Part shown: positions 7,844-15,669 of the stretch, one piece after another
How positions within the stretch are numbered: the first letter of the stretch is position 1
Layout of the letters: each line of letters begins with the position of its first letter
Assembly: GCA_964584785.1 (NCBI GenBank)
Contig: CAZPBY010000039.1
Coordinates: 8,801-72,800, forward strand
DNA: 64,000 bases
Origin: JAHFTY01 sp964584785
Lineage (GTDB): Bacteria; Acidobacteriota; Terriglobia; 20CM-2-55-15
Direction: 5' to 3'
Notes under the pieces: generated by a model
Databases searched by the model: none
Seen by the model: only the letters and a program-made list of their open reading frames with translations
Told to the model about the DNA's origin: nothing
Translations under genes and position numbers: made by a program

Positions 7844-8839
7844 ATGTCCGACATCATCACTCAACTTCGCGAACGCGCGGCTCGAACGCCGCGCCGAATC
7901 GTCTTTCCGGAATCGACCGATCCTCGAATTCTTCAGGCCGTTTCTTCGATGCTCCGCTCAAAAATGGCAAAGCCGATACTTGTCGGACCGCCCGCCGCGA
8001 CTGAAGAAAAGGCGAAAGCGTTGGGAGTTTCGCTGTCGCACGTCGAGGTCGTGGATAACCAATCGTCTTCGAAGATCGATCGTTATTCGAAGATTCTGCT
8101 TCCGGATTGGCGCTCGAGAGGCATCACGGAGGTCGAAGCACAACGCCGGCTTGAGAACCCGATGTACCTCGCCGCTGCCATGGTCCGGGCAGGCGACGCG
8201 GACGGCTTCGTCGGCGGAGCCGCCACGACCACTGCCGAAACGGTTCGCGCGGCGATTCACTGCATCGGTCTGAGTGCGCAGTCGTCCATTGTGTCGAGCT
8301 TCTTCTTAATGGCTTTGCGCGACAAACAATTCGGGACGAATGGCGCGATGATCTTCGCCGACTGCGCCGTTGTGCCGTCGCCGACGGTGCCGCAACTCGC
8401 CGATATCGCGCTGGACGCAGCCGCGAATGCGAAAACCTTCCTCGAGTCCGAACCGCGCGTCGCCTTTCTTTCTTTTTCAACCAAAGGGAGCGCGAACCAT
8501 TCCTCGATTGATCGAATTCGCGAAGCGGTTGCGACCGTCAAGGCGCGGAAGCCGGATTTGAACGTCGATGGTGAACTGCAGGCGGATGCGGCTCTCGTTC
8601 CCGCAATCGCCGCCTCGAAAGCTCCCACGAGCCCGCTTCAAGGCAAAGCCAACGTGTTCATATTTCCGGATCTGCAGTCCGGCAATATCGCTTACAAGCT
8701 CACAGAGAGACTGGCCGGGGCGCGAGCGGTCGGACCGATCCTGCAGGGACTGGCAAAGCCGGCGAACGATTTGTCGCGGGGATGCTCGGTAGACGACGTG
8801 ATCGATGTGACGGCGATCACGTCGCTTCAGGTGATTTAA
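7844..8839 (+). CDS. pta: phosphate acetyltransferase
   Basis: 331 residues, the length of the single-domain Pta (PTA_PTB fold). It converts acetyl-CoA and phosphate to acetyl phosphate and CoA. Family sequences visible: RIVFPESTDPRIL near the start, ENPMYLAAAMVRAGDADGFV in the middle, VDGELQADAALVP (about residue 243) and KANVFIFPDLQSGNIAYK (about residue 268), then GPILQGLAKPANDLSRGC. The last motifs separate it from NADP-malic-enzyme fusions. No ackA is adjacent. Its stop codon overlaps the stop codon of rpsU on the other strand. A phosphate butyryltransferase role is less likely but not excluded. Confidence 0.9.
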   Translation: MSDIITQLRERAARTPRRIVFPESTDPRILQAVSSMLRSKMAKPILVGPPAATEEKAKALGVSLSHVEVVDNQSSSKIDRYSKILLPDWRSRGITEVEAQRRLENPMYLAAAMVRAGDADGFVGGAATTTAETVRAAIHCIGLSAQSSIVSSFFLMALRDKQFGTNGAMIFADCAVVPSPTVPQLADIALDAAANAKTFLESEPRVAFLSFSTKGSANHSSIDRIREAVATVKARKPDLNVDGELQADAALVPAIAASKAPTSPLQGKANVFIFPDLQSGNIAYKLTERLAGARAVGPILQGLAKPANDLSRGCSVDDVIDVTAITSLQVI

Positions 8840-9036
8840 TCTTCGGGTACTCGACGAACTTTCTTGCGGCTCCTCTTTCGGGCAAGGGCCTGCTTAATCC
8901 GTTTCTTTTCGCCGGGTTTCAGGTAGAAGGAGTGTTTCTTGACTTCCTTAATGATGTCTTCCTGTTGAACTTTTCGCTTAAAGCGCCTCAACGCGTTTTC
9001 AATCGATTCGCCATCCTGAATTCGAACTTCCGCCAA
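8836..9036 (-). CDS. rpsU: 30S ribosomal protein S21
   Basis: 66 residues of a basic protein matching S21: AEVRIQDGESIENALRRFKR, then IKEVKKHSFYLKPGEKK and a Lys/Arg-rich tail RKRSRKKVRR. The ATG 39 bases upstream gives an unnatural N-terminal extension, so I chose the TTG at 9036, which begins the conserved VRIQDGES region and has GGGGGTG about 6 bases upstream. S21 helps the 30S subunit in initiation. Its stop codon overlaps the end of pta, and it diverges from the next gene. Confidence 0.88.
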   Translation of the reverse strand: MAEVRIQDGESIENALRRFKRKVQQEDIIKEVKKHSFYLKPGEKKRIKQALARKRSRKKVRRVPED

Positions 9037-9073
9037 AGAATAACACCCCCAATCCGGCTCGGATCTGATGCCC

Positions 9074-9079
9074 ATTATA
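9074..9079 (-). promoter_or_regulatory. -10 box (TATAAT) of rpsU
   Basis: A perfect TATAAT on the reverse strand, 37 bases from the TTG start, giving a leader of about 30 bases. The -35 region is poor. Confidence 0.55.
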
Positions 9080-9100
9080 CCAATCGGCGATCACAATCGT

Positions 9101-9106
9101 TATACT
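9101..9106 (+). promoter_or_regulatory. -10 box (TATACT) of the Cys-rich protein gene
   Basis: TATACT lies 10 bases before the ATG at 9117, so the leader would be only a few bases long. It is divergent from and about 25 bases away from the rpsU -10 box. Confidence 0.4.
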
Positions 9107-9116
9107 TCGCTCTCTT

Positions 9117-9752
9117 ATGGCCACATGTCCTCTCTGTTCCGAGCGCTCTGCGAAGCGCTTCTGCCCCGCCAAAGCCGAAAGGATTTGCGCGATATGCTGC
9201 GGCGCCAAGCGTGAGGTCGAAATCTATTGTCCGAGCGACTGTGTTTACCTGCGAGCCGGCCGCGATTATGAGTCGGAAAAGCGCGCGCCGGACACGGAGT
9301 TACAAGCTCGATCGAAGGACTTTACGGACGAATGGCTCTATCGCTTTTCCCCGGTTCTGGACATGATCAGCCGGGCCGTTGTTGCTGAGCGCCAGGAGTC
9401 GCACTGGCTTGTCGATAACGACGTGATCGAAGTGTTCAAATCGCTGACAGCCACTCTGAGAACGCTCTCAAGCGGTATCTACTACGAATCGTTACCGGAC
9501 GGACCCGTGCGGCAATCCCTCTTTCGCAGGGTCAAGCCGGTTCTGGACGAATTGATGGCGCCCCAGGAAGGTGTTGGGGAAAACGCATTAAAGGTCCAAG
9601 AAGCTGTGGATGTGATGGATTTCCTGACGTTTGCCGCTCAAATGAATTCTAGTACCCGACCCAAGAGCCGGCGCTACCTGGATTGGATCGGGGAGATGGT
9701 GCCCGCTTCGTCGATGACACAGGAGTCCCCGAGCGGCCTCATTCTTCCGTGA
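9117..9752 (+). CDS. Cys-rich zinc-binding-like protein of unknown function
   Basis: 211 residues. The first 45 residues contain eight cysteines in a pattern CPLC ... FC ... ICAICCG ... YCPSDC, which looks like one or two small zinc sites. The rest is predicted mostly helical with no membrane segment and no motif I know. The start at 9117 has no ribosome site but has a -10 box just upstream. It overlaps the glycosyltransferase gene by the four bases GTGA, so the two are probably co-translated. I do not recognise the family; a metal-dependent regulator or a structural zinc module are both possible. Confidence 0.6.
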   Translation: MATCPLCSERSAKRFCPAKAERICAICCGAKREVEIYCPSDCVYLRAGRDYESEKRAPDTELQARSKDFTDEWLYRFSPVLDMISRAVVAERQESHWLVDNDVIEVFKSLTATLRTLSSGIYYESLPDGPVRQSLFRRVKPVLDELMAPQEGVGENALKVQEAVDVMDFLTFAAQMNSSTRPKSRRYLDWIGEMVPASSMTQESPSGLILP

Positions 9753-10741
9753 AACGGATTCTGGCAATCCGTTTCGCGAGGCTCGGCGACGTGATTCTTC
9801 TTTTGCCCGCCCTTTCCGCGATCAAGTCGTCCATGCCCGAGGCAAAACTGACTGTCCTGACCGGGCATCGATGCGCCCCGATCGCCGAAATGTGTCCGTC
9901 GATTGATGACGTCCTATCGGTCGATCGCGTCGCCATGCGCGACGGCCCGCCCTGGCGAGCGCTTCACGACATGAAACAACTCGTTTGGGATATTCGCAGC
10001 CGTGAGTTCGATGCCGTTATCGACTTTCACAGTTTCCGCGAAACGAACCTCCTGACCTGGTTTTCGCGAGCGCCGTTCCGCATGGGGATGCGACGTCACG
10101 ACGCGGCCTATCTCGGCTTTTGCTTCAACCGTCCACCCGTCGACGAAGACAAGAGTCTGCACGTCTCTGAAATGTTTGTCCGCGTCGCCCAATCCTTCGC
10201 GAGTTTTTCTTCCGTCCCAAATCTCTCCTTGCGGGTGCCGGAGGATGCAATGCGGTGGGTGGGCGAGAGGCTGCCGGCTGGCCCGCGCATTGTTTTCTAC
10301 GTCGATGCCCCGGTGGATGATCGGCGCTGGCCCGCGGAACGCTTCGCCGCGGCTGCGGATGACTCGGCAGATCGGTGGGGAGCCCATCCGGTCATCGTCA
10401 CCGGAGGCTCAGGCAAACCCTTAGCGGATCTCGTCCTCGGAGCAAGCCGCGCCCAATCGCGGTTGACGGCGTTCAGCGATCTTTCCCTGCAGCAACTGGC
10501 CGCCGCCATTAGTTCGGCCGGTTTGTTGGTCAGTAACGATACCGGCCCGATGCATTTGGGGCCGGCGCTGGGCGTTCCCACATTGGGTCTGTTCAGCGTC
10601 GGACTCCCGGAACATTTCAAACCTATCGGGCCGCACAATCGGTTTTTAAGGCGCAGCCGGATCGAGGACATTGCAGTAGAAGATGTGATTCGGGAAATCG
10701 ATCGAATGTGGACTAAGGATGGTCGAGATCTTCGACGCTGA
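9749..10741 (+). CDS. glycosyltransferase family 9 (heptosyltransferase-like)
   Basis: 330 residues. The N-terminus RILAIRFARLGDVILLLPAL and the C-terminal LLVSNDTGPMHLGPALGVP loop are the hallmarks of the GT9 family, which transfers heptose or similar sugars to the LPS core. The order of the two Rossmann-like halves is normal and the length fits. The GTG at 9749, overlapping the previous stop as GTGA, is chosen because the family starts exactly there; the upstream ATG would add 22 residues out of character. The acceptor cannot be assigned. The 3' end overlaps a reverse-strand gene by 29 bases. Confidence 0.85.
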   Translation: MKRILAIRFARLGDVILLLPALSAIKSSMPEAKLTVLTGHRCAPIAEMCPSIDDVLSVDRVAMRDGPPWRALHDMKQLVWDIRSREFDAVIDFHSFRETNLLTWFSRAPFRMGMRRHDAAYLGFCFNRPPVDEDKSLHVSEMFVRVAQSFASFSSVPNLSLRVPEDAMRWVGERLPAGPRIVFYVDAPVDDRRWPAERFAAAADDSADRWGAHPVIVTGGSGKPLADLVLGASRAQSRLTAFSDLSLQQLAAAISSAGLLVSNDTGPMHLGPALGVPTLGLFSVGLPEHFKPIGPHNRFLRRSRIEDIAVEDVIREIDRMWTKDGRDLRR

Positions 10742-11012
10742 TCTTCAGGGATCGGAGGAATTTGAGATCCTGAGCAGTGACCTTGAGCTTCATGTCTCCG
10801 CTCTTGAGACCATTGGCTGTGGCTTCTTCACCGCTCTCATTCTTCGACCGGCGGTTGAATCCGATGGTCGCCTCGAGGACTAGATAAACGTCGTAACCGG
10901 CGTTCCGAACGTTTTGAATGGCCTCACTTATTTCTTCGGAATCGGAAAGAGCGTCGTTGATTGCAGCGCCGAGTTCCTTCATGAGTTGTTTCAGATTGTC
11001 ATCCAACTGCAA
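10713..11012 (-). CDS. small acidic protein of unknown function
   Basis: 99 residues from a TTG start at 11012, with GGGAGG about 6 bases upstream. The first 40 residues form an acidic, helix-rich stretch; the middle reads YDVYLVLEATIGFNRR and the end is KFLRSLKISVEDLD. No signal peptide, membrane segment or known motif. The clear ribosome site and the conserved look of the protein support a real gene although its last 29 bases are antisense to the glycosyltransferase gene. Confidence 0.6.
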   Translation of the reverse strand: MQLDDNLKQLMKELGAAINDALSDSEEISEAIQNVRNAGYDVYLVLEATIGFNRRSKNESGEEATANGLKSGDMKLKVTAQDLKFLRSLKISVEDLDHP

Positions 11013-11162
11013 AATGCCTCCCTGCCGGCGACAACAACATTAAGTCTCATGGTACGGCAAGGTCACATCGTACGCACGTTCTGCAAAGCCGGTCAATTCA
11101 CAAATTTCTTTGCACGCGTGAGACCGCAAGGTAATCGGTGCTAACATGTCGTTCCTTCCCGT

Positions 11163-11423
11163 ATGCCCGGCAAACTCAAACAAGCCTTTGGCGATCTTCT
11201 GCGAACGGCTAGAAGGCTCTGGCTGGAAATGATGGGTGCGTTGTTTCTTGCGCTTGCCGTGATGTTCTTCCTAAATACTTTTTCGGAGTACCGAAAGACG
11301 ACGGAACCGATCTCCAGTTGGGATTGGCACACAACGTTCTCAGTTTTTGGATCCGGAGCATTCGCTATGTTGACGCTGTTTTTTTCGCTGCAGTCTTTCT
11401 GGAAATCCAGGAAACTCCCATAA
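11163..11423 (+). CDS. small two-helix membrane protein
   Basis: 86 residues with hydrophobic segments at about 24-40 (MGALFLALAVMFFL) and 60-78 (FSVFGSGAFAMLTLFFSL), and a basic end. No ribosome site is evident; TAACAT at 11142-11147 could be a -10 box. Its TAA stop is directly followed by the GTG start of the sigma factor gene, so it is almost certainly the first gene of the sigma/zf-HC2/CHAT operon. It has no recognised domain; a membrane anchor or sensor for that system is a guess. Confidence 0.6.
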   Translation: MPGKLKQAFGDLLRTARRLWLEMMGALFLALAVMFFLNTFSEYRKTTEPISSWDWHTTFSVFGSGAFAMLTLFFSLQSFWKSRKLP

Positions 11424-11993
11424 GTGATTTCAGCTAAATACAAGGAATACGACGACGTACAACTTGTATCTCTTTGCCTGCGAGGCGACGCCGAGGCATG
11501 GGAAGTCCTGATCATGAGGTACCGTCGTCTGGTCTATTCGATTCCGGTTCGGTTCGGTTTTCAATCGTCAGATGCTGCCGATGTATTCCAGACGGTTTGC
11601 GTGAAACTGCTGGAACACCTGCCACAACTGAAAGACGAGTCGAGGTTGAGCGGTTGGCTGGTCACCACGACAACCCGTCAATGCCTGCTGGTCCGCACGC
11701 AGCGTTCGCGCGAAGTATTGAGAGAGGAAGACGAAGAGGACCCGATGGATCCGGCCGAAAGTCTGGAAACCATTAAAACTCAGGCCGAAGAGCAGCAAAC
11801 CGTGCGCGATTCGGTTGCGCAACTCCCTCAACGTTGCCGCCAGTTGATCGAACTGTTATATTTTGATACGCGCTCCCCTAGTTACGACGATGTGAGCCGT
11901 ATCCTGGAGATTCCTATTGCCAGCATCGGTCCCACTCGTGGACGGTGTCTGGACAAGCTACGGACGGTTCTTCGCCGCCGCGGAATTAAATAA
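11424..11993 (+). CDS. ECF-type RNA polymerase sigma factor
   Basis: 189 residues. Region 2 is visible at about 20-85 (LCLRGDAEAWEVLIMRYRRLVYSIPVRFG then DAADVFQTVCVKLLEHL) with the core-binding and -10 recognition helices, and region 4 at about 125-185 (QLPQRCRQLIELLYFDTRSPSYDDVSRILEIPIASIGPTRGRCLDKLR). Region 4 has the short helix-turn-helix of ECF factors. The GTG start directly abuts the stop of the small membrane protein gene. Downstream lie a zf-HC2 protein, the likely anti-sigma factor, and a TPR-CHAT protease. What promoter it reads is not known. Confidence 0.9.
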   Translation: MISAKYKEYDDVQLVSLCLRGDAEAWEVLIMRYRRLVYSIPVRFGFQSSDAADVFQTVCVKLLEHLPQLKDESRLSGWLVTTTTRQCLLVRTQRSREVLREEDEEDPMDPAESLETIKTQAEEQQTVRDSVAQLPQRCRQLIELLYFDTRSPSYDDVSRILEIPIASIGPTRGRCLDKLRTVLRRRGIK

Positions 11994-12084
11994 TTTAGCG
12001 GAAGCGTGTATTTTTTCTAGGTTCGGTCGCTCAATAGTAGTTGTGGGAGAAATTTGTAAACGAACGTAGAGCCAGAGGTGAAGG

Positions 12085-12696
12085 ATGGGACACTTAAATG
12101 TTGAAGAACTGGTGAGTTACGTCGAGGGACAAGCTCGAATTGACGCGAAACCAGTTATTGAGAAACATCTCAACGCTTGTACCGATTGCACGGAAGTCAG
12201 CCGGGAAATTCGGAATTTGTTAACCCGCTTGCAGCAGGATGCCGCTTACGAGCCTCCGGTTCAGCTCCTTCAGCAAAGCATTGACGTGTTCCAACCTGTG
12301 ATGCAGACGCCGTCGGGAAGTAAGTTGCGGAAAATCATCGGTATCCTGGTGTTCGATACATACGAACAGCCCGCCCTCGCCGGTATGCGCCACGTCGGCG
12401 CACCGCCCCGGCAGCTGTTGTTCCGAGCCGGAGCCGTGGACGTGGACGTGAAGATCGAATCCATGGAAGCCAATGACAGGATTACACTTGTCGGACAGGT
12501 TTTGTCGGACGGCGCAAAATTCTTCGACAACACTCCGGTAAAGCTGGAATCTCACGGCGTTGTGCGGTACAAAACTAGAACGAATGTGGTGGGAGAGTTT
12601 ACGTTCGATGAAGTTCCGAAAGATACGTATCACCTGACCGTGGACCTTCCCGAGGGGCAAATTACTCTGTTTTGCGTTCACCGGACTAGGGCCTAA
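12085..12696 (+). CDS. zf-HC2 anti-sigma-like protein with C-terminal Ig-like domain
   Basis: 203 residues. The N-terminus has the zinc-binding anti-sigma pattern His28, Cys32, Cys35 (EKHLNACTDC), the zf-HC2/ZAS signature. There is no transmembrane segment, so unlike most such factors it should be soluble. The C-terminal 70 residues (FDNTPVKLESHGVV ... VVGEFTFDEVPKDTYHLTV) resemble a carboxypeptidase-regulatory-like beta-sandwich, as seen in secreted adhesins and receptors. Between them lies a hydrophilic linker with GMRHVGAPPRQLLFRAGAV. It starts at an ATG with AGAGGTGAAGG in front, 92 bases after the sigma gene. Its most likely job is to hold the sigma factor, with the beta domain contacting another protein. 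Confidence 0.75.
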   Translation: MGHLNVEELVSYVEGQARIDAKPVIEKHLNACTDCTEVSREIRNLLTRLQQDAAYEPPVQLLQQSIDVFQPVMQTPSGSKLRKIIGILVFDTYEQPALAGMRHVGAPPRQLLFRAGAVDVDVKIESMEANDRITLVGQVLSDGAKFFDNTPVKLESHGVVRYKTRTNVVGEFTFDEVPKDTYHLTVDLPEGQITLFCVHRTRA

Positions 12697-12771
12697 GTAC
12701 CATGGGCCGGTTGACGGACCGAGCGGCCGATAATAGGACGCAGGTCACATCCAGCAGGAAGCGCAGGCACT

Positions 12772-15597
12772 GTGGCTTACACTGCCGAGCAGTATCTTGT
12801 TTCGCTCTCTCAGATCAGGGATGCAACCCGGCAACGGGCGTTCATCTCCGATAACGCCCCACCGTCCCCTCAAGACTTCTTAGAACTCCTGACCAATCGC
12901 GTGCGCGAACTGCTGCCACGCGATCTGGATCTGGCTGAGGCCCTCGCCGAATCGAGCCTCTTCGTCGCTTCGCTGATCAACACTCCACTGGCGATCGCTT
13001 ACGCGACCCGAGCCAAGGCCCAGGTTCTGTACACACGAAAGAAGTGCGCGGACGCTCAACCGCTTTTCGAGCGCGCCGTTGACCTGTTCAGTTCGGCGGG
13101 CGTCGACAGTGAAGTGGGCCGGACACTCGTCGTCCAGATGGACAACATGTCGTATCTCAGCATGTACGAAGAAGCCGTGCGTCTGGAACCTCGCGCTCGC
13201 GATGCGCTCGAAAAAGCGGGCGATGTCCGCTATCTCTGCAATCTCAAAATCGCTCTCGGCAATTTCTACTATCGCTTAAACCGCTTCGCGGAATCTCTCG
13301 ACTACTACGACCGCGCGCGCCGCATGACCGACAATCCTTTTCAGATCGCCGCTATCGGTCTGGGCAGAGCAAACGCGCTGACCGACATGAATCGCTTTGA
13401 CGAGGCGCTTCAGAGTTTTGAAGAAACCAAGCGATATTGCGAACAGCACGGGTTGAATCTGTGGGTGGATATTGCGGAGCGCGAGCTTGCCCAAATGCAC
13501 TTCTCGCGCGGCAATTATTCGACGGCCCTGCGAATTCTTGAGCAGGTTCGGTCCAAACACGATCAGACCGGCGACACCCGACGTGTGGCGCTCTGCGATC
13601 GGGATCGCGCCGAAATCTACCTTCAACTGAATCTCTTTGAAGACGCTGCGCGTTTGTCCGAAAGCGCGTTCGGACTCTTCGCGTCCCTGGAAAACAAGTA
13701 CGAAGCCGCGATGTGTCTCGCCTACCAGGCGATCGCCGAATTCAAATTAATGCGCGACAAGGAAGCCGAAGAGGCATTTCTCGAAGCGCGTCAGATTTTC
13801 GAATCGGAGAAGAATGAGACCTGGGTTGCTTTGGTCGATCTGTGGCGCGCTCAACTGTTGATCCGCCGCCAACAATTCCAGGCTGCGCAGGACCTGGCTT
13901 CGAAATCAGCCGAGGTGTTCAGGAAGCAACAGATTCCGGTGCGCGCCGCGAACGCGCGCGTGTTGTCCGCGCAAAGCTGGCAGGAGATGGACAGGCCGGG
14001 CTTCGCGCTTGAAGAGGCCGAGCGCGCGCTCGAAGAATTAAAAGGCCTTCACGCTCCCTGGGTTTCGTATCAGTGCCACAACACGCTCGGGCGTTTGAAG
14101 GAGCTGCAGGGCGCCACGGATGCAGCGGAAGAGCTTTACCTGAAGGCTGTCTCGGAAATGGAGTCGTTGCGCGGAAGCATCCGTCTTGACGAATTGCAGA
14201 TGTCGTTCGGCAAAGACAAGTACCAGGTCTACGAAAACCTGGTGAATTTGCAGCTGAAGAAAGGCGACCACCGGAACGCGTTCGCTTTCGTCGAGAAGTC
14301 GAAATCACGCACTCTGATTGATCTGCTCGAACGCAATCTCGAAACCGTCTGGGACGCCGGAACCGAAGAGTCGCCGCGGCTTCAGCGCGTTCGAAAGATC
14401 CGCGAAGAACTCAACATGCTTTACAGCCGCCTGAATCAGGTCGGCGCTTCCGCGGCAGCGGTGGTTGGAGATCCCGAAGCGAAAGACGCGATTTCGCAGC
14501 GCGAGCGCGAACTGGTCGAGTTGCTGCGCGGCGCCGGATCGGAGAAGTCCGGCTGGGCGACGCTGCACAACATGGAATTGGCGTCCGTCGAAGACGTCCA
14601 GAGGATGCTCAGTCCCAAGGAAGCTTTGATCGAGTATTACAGCGTCGGCGACAAGTTTCAGGCGTTTGTCGTCACCCGGTCCGGTTTTCATGTCGAACGC
14701 GATCTGGCCGAATTGAAGGATGTTCGAGCCGCGCTGAAGGGGCTCAATTTTCAGCTCAGCAAGTTCCACCTGAGGCCGGCCTATCTCGAAAAATACGGTC
14801 CAATGCTGTTAAAGGCCGTTCAGTTCCATCTTCGCGAACTGTACGAACAGATCCTGCAACCGATCGATTCATTCCTGGCAGGAAAGAGTCTGGTCATTAT
14901 TCCGCACAACGTCCTTCACTATGTGCCGTTCCATGCGCTTTTCGACGGAATGGATTACTTGATCGACCGTCATGACGTGACATACGGCGCGAGCGCGTCC
15001 GTGATTCGGATATGTCGCGACAAGAGCTCGCCGAGGCGGACGGAAGATCTGGTGCTCGCAGTTGCAGACGAGTTGACGCCGCACATCAATGACGAAGTCC
15101 AGGCGCTTCGCGAACTATTGCCCAACGCGCGATTCTTTGTCGGCAATGATGCCCGCGAGGACAAGCTGAAGCAGTATGGTCCGTCCGCCGGCAAGATCCA
15201 TATTGCCGCTCACGGGATTTTCCGCAGCGACAATCCGATGTTCTCGTCCCTCAAACTCGGCGAAAGCTGGTTAAACCTGTTCGATATTTTCAATCTGCAA
15301 CTGGGCGCGGAGATCACCACGCTCAGCGCCTGCGAAACCGGCATGAGCGCTGTTTGGGCGGGCGATGAACTGTTGGGACTCGCGCGAGGATTTCTGTACG
15401 CAGGAACGCCGTCACTGGTGGTGAGTCTGTGGACGGTCAATGACAGGTCGACAGCACAATTGATGAGACGCTTCTACCAGGGATTGAACTCCGGACTGAG
15501 CAAGTCGCACGCTCTGCGGGAAGCCATTCTCGAAGTAAAGTCCGAATTCCCTCATCCGTTCTATTGGGCGCCATTTGTTTTGATGGGCAAATCGTAA
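12772..15597 (+). CDS. TPR-CHAT caspase-like protease
   Basis: 941 residues from a GTG start. Residues about 70-460 are a long array of tetratricopeptide-like helices. The last 290 residues are a CHAT domain (caspase HetF associated with TPRs), with catalytic His814 in IHIAAHGIF and Cys854 in LSACETG, followed by GDELLGLARGFLYAGTPSLV and SLWTVND, all strong family motifs. CHAT proteases cleave a partner protein when activated through their TPR region. Both catalytic residues are intact. The gene follows the sigma factor and the zf-HC2 protein and is likely co-regulated, though the 75-base spacing leaves room for its own promoter. No signal peptide, so cytosolic. The substrate could be the zf-HC2 protein, which would release the sigma factor (inference). 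Confidence 0.9.
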   Translation: MAYTAEQYLVSLSQIRDATRQRAFISDNAPPSPQDFLELLTNRVRELLPRDLDLAEALAESSLFVASLINTPLAIAYATRAKAQVLYTRKKCADAQPLFERAVDLFSSAGVDSEVGRTLVVQMDNMSYLSMYEEAVRLEPRARDALEKAGDVRYLCNLKIALGNFYYRLNRFAESLDYYDRARRMTDNPFQIAAIGLGRANALTDMNRFDEALQSFEETKRYCEQHGLNLWVDIAERELAQMHFSRGNYSTALRILEQVRSKHDQTGDTRRVALCDRDRAEIYLQLNLFEDAARLSESAFGLFASLENKYEAAMCLAYQAIAEFKLMRDKEAEEAFLEARQIFESEKNETWVALVDLWRAQLLIRRQQFQAAQDLASKSAEVFRKQQIPVRAANARVLSAQSWQEMDRPGFALEEAERALEELKGLHAPWVSYQCHNTLGRLKELQGATDAAEELYLKAVSEMESLRGSIRLDELQMSFGKDKYQVYENLVNLQLKKGDHRNAFAFVEKSKSRTLIDLLERNLETVWDAGTEESPRLQRVRKIREELNMLYSRLNQVGASAAAVVGDPEAKDAISQRERELVELLRGAGSEKSGWATLHNMELASVEDVQRMLSPKEALIEYYSVGDKFQAFVVTRSGFHVERDLAELKDVRAALKGLNFQLSKFHLRPAYLEKYGPMLLKAVQFHLRELYEQILQPIDSFLAGKSLVIIPHNVLHYVPFHALFDGMDYLIDRHDVTYGASASVIRICRDKSSPRRTEDLVLAVADELTPHINDEVQALRELLPNARFFVGNDAREDKLKQYGPSAGKIHIAAHGIFRSDNPMFSSLKLGESWLNLFDIFNLQLGAEITTLSACETGMSAVWAGDELLGLARGFLYAGTPSLVVSLWTVNDRSTAQLMRRFYQGLNSGLSKSHALREAILEVKSEFPHPFYWAPFVLMGKS

Positions 15598-15656
15598 GAC
15601 AGCGCGGCGCCATTGTGACGGGCATCACGAAGCCGTTACTTGCATTCTCCCTGTGC

Positions 15657-15662
15657 TAATCT
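15657..15662 (+). promoter_or_regulatory. -10 box (TAATCT) of the mutase gene
   Basis: TAATCT ends 7 bases before the ATG at 15670 and there is no Shine-Dalgarno sequence, consistent with a leaderless transcript. Confidence 0.35.
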
Positions 15663-15669
15663 AGCCACC

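Noticed and set aside
15601..15640. Weak similarity of 15601-15640 to the palindromic repeat arm
   Set aside because: Only short stretches (TCACGAAGCC) match and no inverted arm follows.
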